From: Actinomycetales bacterium
GTDB taxonomy: Bacteria; Actinomycetota; Actinomycetes; Actinomycetales; Cellulomonadaceae
NCBI GenBank assembly: GCA_012514545.1
Contig: JAAZAC010000082.1
Coordinates: forward strand, 1-15,614
DNA length: 15,614 bases
Direction of reading: 5' to 3'
A program made the position numbers and the translations under genes. Positions 12,324 to 15,614 of this stretch are shown one piece after another (the first letter of the stretch is position 1; the number at the start of each line of letters is the position of its first letter). The notes under the pieces were generated by a model. The model was not told the DNA's origin. It did not search any database and saw only the letters and a program-made list of their open reading frames with translations.

Positions 12324-14083
12324 CCTCGATCCTGTCCGCCCTCGCCGAGCCGTCCACCACGACGACCCTCGTGCACCGCGCCCACCCGGGCCCCGCGCCG
12401 TGGTGGCGCTCGGCGGTGATCTACCAGGTCTACCCGCGCTCCTTCGCCGACGGGAACGGCGACGGCATCGGCGACCTGCCCGGCGTCCGCGCGCGGCTGA
12501 CGCACCTCAGCCGGCTCGGCGTCGACGCGCTGTGGCTCTCGCCGTTCTACCGCTCGCCGCAGCACGACGCGGGCTACGACGTCGCCGACTACCGCGACGT
12601 CGACCCCCTCTTCGGCACGCTCGAGGACGCCGACGCGATGATCGCCGAGGCGCACCGGCTCGGCCTGCGGGTGATCGTCGACCTCGTGCCCAACCACACG
12701 TCCGCGGCGCACCCGTGGTTCGCGGCGGCGCTCGCCGCCGGGCCGGGCAGCCCCGAGCGGGCGCGCTACATCTTCCGCGATGGGCGCGGCGACGAGCCGC
12801 CGAACAACTGGCGCTCGGCGTTCGGCGGGCCCGCCTGGACGCGCGTGACCGAGCCCGACGGCACGCCCGGCCAGTGGTACCTCCACCTGTTCGACGACAC
12901 GCAGCCGGACCTCGACTGGACCAACCCCGAGGTGCGCGCCGAGTTCGTCTCGATCCTGCGGTTCTGGCTCGACCGCGGCGTCGACGGGTTCCGCGTCGAC
13001 GTCGCCCACGGCCTCGTCAAGGCCGAGGGGCTGCCCGACTTCGCCGGCCCGTCCGCCGCGCTGGCACCGCCGCACGAGGGCACGCACGGCTCGGAGGACG
13101 GCGCGACGGGGGCCGGCTCCCTCGGGCCCATGTGGGACCAGGACGGCGTGCACGAGATCTACCGCGAGTGGCACGCGGTACTCGCCGAGTACGACGGCGA
13201 CCGCGCGCTCGTCGCAGAGGCCTGGGTCGAGCCGCTGAGCCGGCTCGCGCTCTACGTCCGCCCGGACGAGATGCAGCAGGCGTTCAACTTCCCGTTCCTC
13301 ACCGCGCCGTGGCGGGCCCGGGCGCTGCGCGAGGTCGTCACCGAGTCCCTGGCCGCGTACGACGCCGTCGGTGCGACGACCACCTGGGTGCTCTCGAACC
13401 ACGACGTCGTGCGGCACCCCACGCGCCTCGGGCTCCCTGAGCCGGGCGGCAAGCCGTCCGGCATCGGCGTCGGCGACCAGCAGCCCGACGAGGAGCTCGG
13501 CCTGCGGCGCGCGCGGGCGGCGACCCTGCTCATGCTGGGGCTGCCCGGCTCCGCCTACCTGTACCAGGGCGAGGAGCTCGGCCTGCCCGAGCACACGACG
13601 CTGCCCGACGACGAGCGCCAGGACCCGACGTGGCGCCGCACCGGGCACACCGAGCGCGGGCGCGACGGCTGCCGCGTGCCGCTGCCGTGGGTCGCGGACG
13701 CCCCCGCGTACGGCTTCTCCCCCACGGGCCGGAGCTGGCTGAGCCAGCCCGAGTCGTGGGCGCGCTACGCGCTCGACCGGCAGCGCTGCGTCCCGGGCTC
13801 GACGTTCGAGATGTACCGCGCGGCGCTCGCCCTGCGGCGGGAGTACCGGCTCGGCACGGGCTCGCTCGCCTGGGTGGACGGCCTCCCGGGCGACGACGGC
13901 GACCTCCTGGCGTTCGTCAACCGCGACGTGCTCGTCGTGACGAACCTCGGCACGGCGACGTTCGAGCTGTCCGGCACCGACCTCGAGCCGCTCCTGGCCT
14001 CCGCCCCGCTGCCCGAGGGCGCCGCCGGCGGCGACCGGGTCGCGGTGCCGCCCGACGTCACCGTGTGGGTGCGCCGGCGCTGA
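12320..14083 (+). CDS. GH13 alpha-glucosidase (oligo-1,6-glucosidase/maltase-type)
   Basis: A 587-residue glycoside hydrolase family 13 enzyme without signal peptide, so cytoplasmic; it would release glucose from imported alpha-glucosides. The catalytic barrel starts WWRSAVIYQVYPRSFAD, with GNGDGIGDLPGV (46-57) typical of the oligo-1,6-glucosidase group. Conserved regions are DLVPNH (121-126), GFRVDVAHG with nucleophile Asp227, LVAEAWV with acid/base Glu300, and LSNHDV with Asp362. A loop at about 245-275 is rich in Gly, and a small C-terminal beta domain follows from about 510. Val228 after the nucleophile is the residue often linked with alpha-1,6 activity in this group, but that rule is not secure for actinobacterial members. 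Start at the GTG overlapping the regulator stop; AGGAG lies 4 nt upstream. The 3' end overlaps the opposite-strand beta-propeller gene by 26 bp. Confidence 0.94.
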   Translation: MTSILSALAEPSTTTTLVHRAHPGPAPWWRSAVIYQVYPRSFADGNGDGIGDLPGVRARLTHLSRLGVDALWLSPFYRSPQHDAGYDVADYRDVDPLFGTLEDADAMIAEAHRLGLRVIVDLVPNHTSAAHPWFAAALAAGPGSPERARYIFRDGRGDEPPNNWRSAFGGPAWTRVTEPDGTPGQWYLHLFDDTQPDLDWTNPEVRAEFVSILRFWLDRGVDGFRVDVAHGLVKAEGLPDFAGPSAALAPPHEGTHGSEDGATGAGSLGPMWDQDGVHEIYREWHAVLAEYDGDRALVAEAWVEPLSRLALYVRPDEMQQAFNFPFLTAPWRARALREVVTESLAAYDAVGATTTWVLSNHDVVRHPTRLGLPEPGGKPSGIGVGDQQPDEELGLRRARAATLLMLGLPGSAYLYQGEELGLPEHTTLPDDERQDPTWRRTGHTERGRDGCRVPLPWVADAPAYGFSPTGRSWLSQPESWARYALDRQRCVPGSTFEMYRAALALRREYRLGTGSLAWVDGLPGDDGDLLAFVNRDVLVVTNLGTATFELSGTDLEPLLASAPLPEGAAGGDRVAVPPDVTVWVRRR

Positions 14084-15500
14084 GGACGACGGTCGTCCAG
14101 TCGCGGGTGAGCAGGACGACCGCGTCGCCGGCCACGGCGAGCAGCTGCGGCCGGTCCGGCAGCGGGACGGCCCACCGGTCGGCGCCGGTGCGCACGTCGA
14201 GCGCGGCCAGCTCGGCGCCGTCCCGGCGCACCGCGAGCACCGCGTCGCCGTCGGTGGGCCCCGCGCGGCCCGCCACGTAGCCGCCGTCGGCGCGCCACAG
14301 CAGCCGCCCCGTGGTCGCCTCGATCCCGACGGCGGACCCCCCGCCGGTGGCGACGACGACGCCGTCGACCTGGGCCGCCGGGAGCAGGCCGGGCAGCGGG
14401 CCGGCCGACCAGAGCACCGCGCCGTCGGCGACGCGGACGCCGACGACCTCGCCACCCGCCCCCTCGCGGCCCCCGCCGTCGCCACCACGCCGGACGAGCA
14501 GGACGCCGGGCGCCGAGCCGTCGGTCACGGCGGGCCGCCAGCACGCGCCGTCGACGGCCCGGACCGCGCCGTCCGGGCCCTCCAGCCGCAGTCCGGTGGC
14601 GCGGCCGCGCGTGTCGACGTCCCAGACCGCCGCGTGCCCGCCCGCCAGCGCGGCGCGGAGCGTGTACAGCGCGTCGTCGCGCGCGGCGTCCGGCGCCTCC
14701 TCGCCCGTCGCGGCGGTCAGCGGCGCCGAGCCCACGGTCCCCGCCCAGACGAGGTCCCCGGACGCCTGGAGCACCCAGCCGACCTCCTGCACCTCGGCCA
14801 CGAGGCCGGGCCGGACGGTCGTCCACGCCGACGGCCCGAGGTCGGCGGGCCGTCGCTCGACCACGAGGTCCAGGCCCTCCGCCCGCGCGACGACGAGGTC
14901 GTCGCCGAGCGCCTCCACCCCGAGCACCGGGACGGGCACCTCGAGGGCGGCGACCGCCCGGCCCGTCGCCGCGTCGAGGACCGTGACGTCGCCGGAGCCG
15001 AGCACGGTGCCCTCGGCCCGCGTCACGCCCCGGTCCCGCCAGCACACGAGCCGGTCCGCGGCCGGGACGGTCACGGACGGGGCGCCGTCCGGGGTCGCCG
15101 GCACCGACGGCACCGCCGCGCGGCACGCCTCGTCCGCGGCCGACGACCGCCGCCACACCTCCGCCCCCGTGGCGAGGTCCACCCCGCGCAGCGTCGCCCC
15201 CCGGACGGACGCGAGCACCAGCACGCCGTCCGCGGTCGCCAGCGGGTAGGCGCGGGGCGCGCGCCAGGCCTCCGCCGGCGGCTCCGCGAGGGAGGCGACG
15301 ACGCCCGCTGCACCGGCCAGCCGCGCCCGCCGCTCCTCGTCCGCGCGGCGCTCGCCCGCCCACGCGACGGCGACGACGGCGCAGGCCACGACGACGGCGA
15401 GCGCCCCGGCCGCCCGGGCCCAGCGCGGCCGCGGTCGCCGGCCACCGGGGGCGCCGTCGTCGGCCTCGTCGAGCGCGACGGGGACGGCCTCCTCCCGCAT
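14058..15500 (-). CDS. Membrane-anchored PQQ-like beta-propeller protein
   Basis: The 480-residue protein has an acidic then Arg-rich N-terminus (1-29), one membrane helix at about 30-48 (AGALAVVVACAVVAVAWAG), and a large outer-face part. That part contains repeats of the pattern seen in PQQ-like quinoprotein propellers: GVDLATGAEVWRR, VTVLDAATGRAVAALEV, GVRVADGAVLWSAG, GIEATTGRLLWRADGG and ALDVRTGADRWAVPLP. The repeats lack enzyme active-site features I can recognise, so a structural or binding role is more likely than PQQ-dependent catalysis. The ATG at 15500 has no Shine-Dalgarno, but TACGCT ends 6 nt before it, suggesting a leaderless transcript. A probable paralogue ends 23 bp upstream. 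The 3' end overlaps the GH13 gene. Function unknown. Confidence 0.82.
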   Translation of the reverse strand: MREEAVPVALDEADDGAPGGRRPRPRWARAAGALAVVVACAVVAVAWAGERRADEERRARLAGAAGVVASLAEPPAEAWRAPRAYPLATADGVLVLASVRGATLRGVDLATGAEVWRRSSAADEACRAAVPSVPATPDGAPSVTVPAADRLVCWRDRGVTRAEGTVLGSGDVTVLDAATGRAVAALEVPVPVLGVEALGDDLVVARAEGLDLVVERRPADLGPSAWTTVRPGLVAEVQEVGWVLQASGDLVWAGTVGSAPLTAATGEEAPDAARDDALYTLRAALAGGHAAVWDVDTRGRATGLRLEGPDGAVRAVDGACWRPAVTDGSAPGVLLVRRGGDGGGREGAGGEVVGVRVADGAVLWSAGPLPGLLPAAQVDGVVVATGGGSAVGIEATTGRLLWRADGGYVAGRAGPTDGDAVLAVRRDGAELAALDVRTGADRWAVPLPDRPQLLAVAGDAVVLLTRDWTTVVLSAGAPTR

Positions 15501-15506
15501 GGCCCG

Positions 15507-15512
15507 AGCGTA
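15507..15512 (-). promoter_or_regulatory. -10 element of the beta-propeller gene, leaderless start
   Basis: TACGCT on the minus strand ends 6 nt before the ATG at 15500, inside the 23-bp gap to the upstream gene. No Shine-Dalgarno is seen. Spacing is the same as at dinB and dnaG. Confidence 0.55.
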
Positions 15513-15523
15513 GGCGCCGGGCG

Positions 15524-15614
15524 TCAGCGCAGCGCGACCAGCCCCGTCGCGGTCCGCACGAGGACCGTGCGCCCGTCGACCTGCTGCAGGCTCAGCGCCC
15601 CGCGCGGCAGCGGG
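15524..15614 (-). CDS. C-terminal fragment of an upstream protein, possibly a second beta-propeller protein
   Basis: Only the last 29 codons and TGA are in the window. The peptide ends QQVDGRTVLVRTATGLVALR, a short strand-turn-strand pattern like the last blade of the neighbouring protein (AGDAVVLLTRDWTTVVLS). Same strand and 23 bp upstream of that gene suggest a tandem pair of paralogues. The frame is open to the window edge and GC-biased at third positions. The family assignment is inference. Confidence 0.5.
   Translation of the reverse strand, partial: PLPRGALSLQQVDGRTVLVRTATGLVALR

Noticed and set aside
1..15614. Defence island, toxin-antitoxin pair, prophage or CRISPR array
   Set aside because: No spaced repeats, integrase, transposase, nuclease-methylase pair or toxin-like small gene pair was seen; base composition is uniform across the window.

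Overview
This is a very GC-rich chromosomal window from an actinobacterium. Codon third positions are almost all G or C, the dgt-dnaG gene pair has the order known from Actinobacteria, the LexA box is of the actinobacterial type, and the maltose-type transporter has no ATPase gene beside it. The protein style fits Micrococcales, perhaps a Cellulomonadaceae or Promicromonosporaceae relative; that placement is inference. I see no tRNA, rRNA, CRISPR array, insertion sequence, prophage or recognisable defence system.

Layout, left to right. Positions 1-502 (minus) hold the start of an SLC13/DASS-type membrane transporter, broken by an apparent one-base deletion near 300. Upstream of it on the same strand is a META-domain lipoprotein (523-960). 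A small Trp-rich protein of unknown function (1136-1444, minus) diverges from a dinB-type DNA polymerase IV (1616-2872, plus). dinB has a perfect LexA box and a leaderless GTG start. A TspO-related multi-pass membrane protein (2887-3807, minus) converges on dinB. Then come DnaG primase (3866-5755, minus) and a dGTP triphosphohydrolase (5800-7053, minus), an ordinary DNA-metabolism pair.

Positions 7102-14083 are a maltose/alpha-glucoside uptake and hydrolysis locus. malG, malF and malE read leftward. A LacI-family regulator and a GH13 alpha-glucosidase, overlapping by 4 bases, read rightward. The 171-bp divergent region holds a perfect 12-bp LacI-type operator and a degenerate second one 23 bp away. 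Two strong hairpins lie between malE and malF and probably lower malFG expression relative to malE. The likely logic is this: MalE captures an oligosaccharide outside the cell, MalFG with an unlinked ATPase import it, the glucosidase cleaves it in the cytoplasm, and the LacI protein represses both arms.

The right end (14058-15614, minus) carries a membrane-anchored PQQ-like beta-propeller protein that overlaps the glucosidase gene tail to tail by 26 bp, and the last 29 codons of an upstream gene that may be its paralogue.

The most interesting non-coding pattern is a recurring promoter/start arrangement. dinB, dnaG, dgt and the beta-propeller gene each have a TANNNT hexamer ending 6-7 nt before the start codon and no Shine-Dalgarno, which is the signature of leaderless mRNAs. 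Overall this is mostly ordinary chromosome with several well-defined regulatory elements; I found no convincing new biological system.
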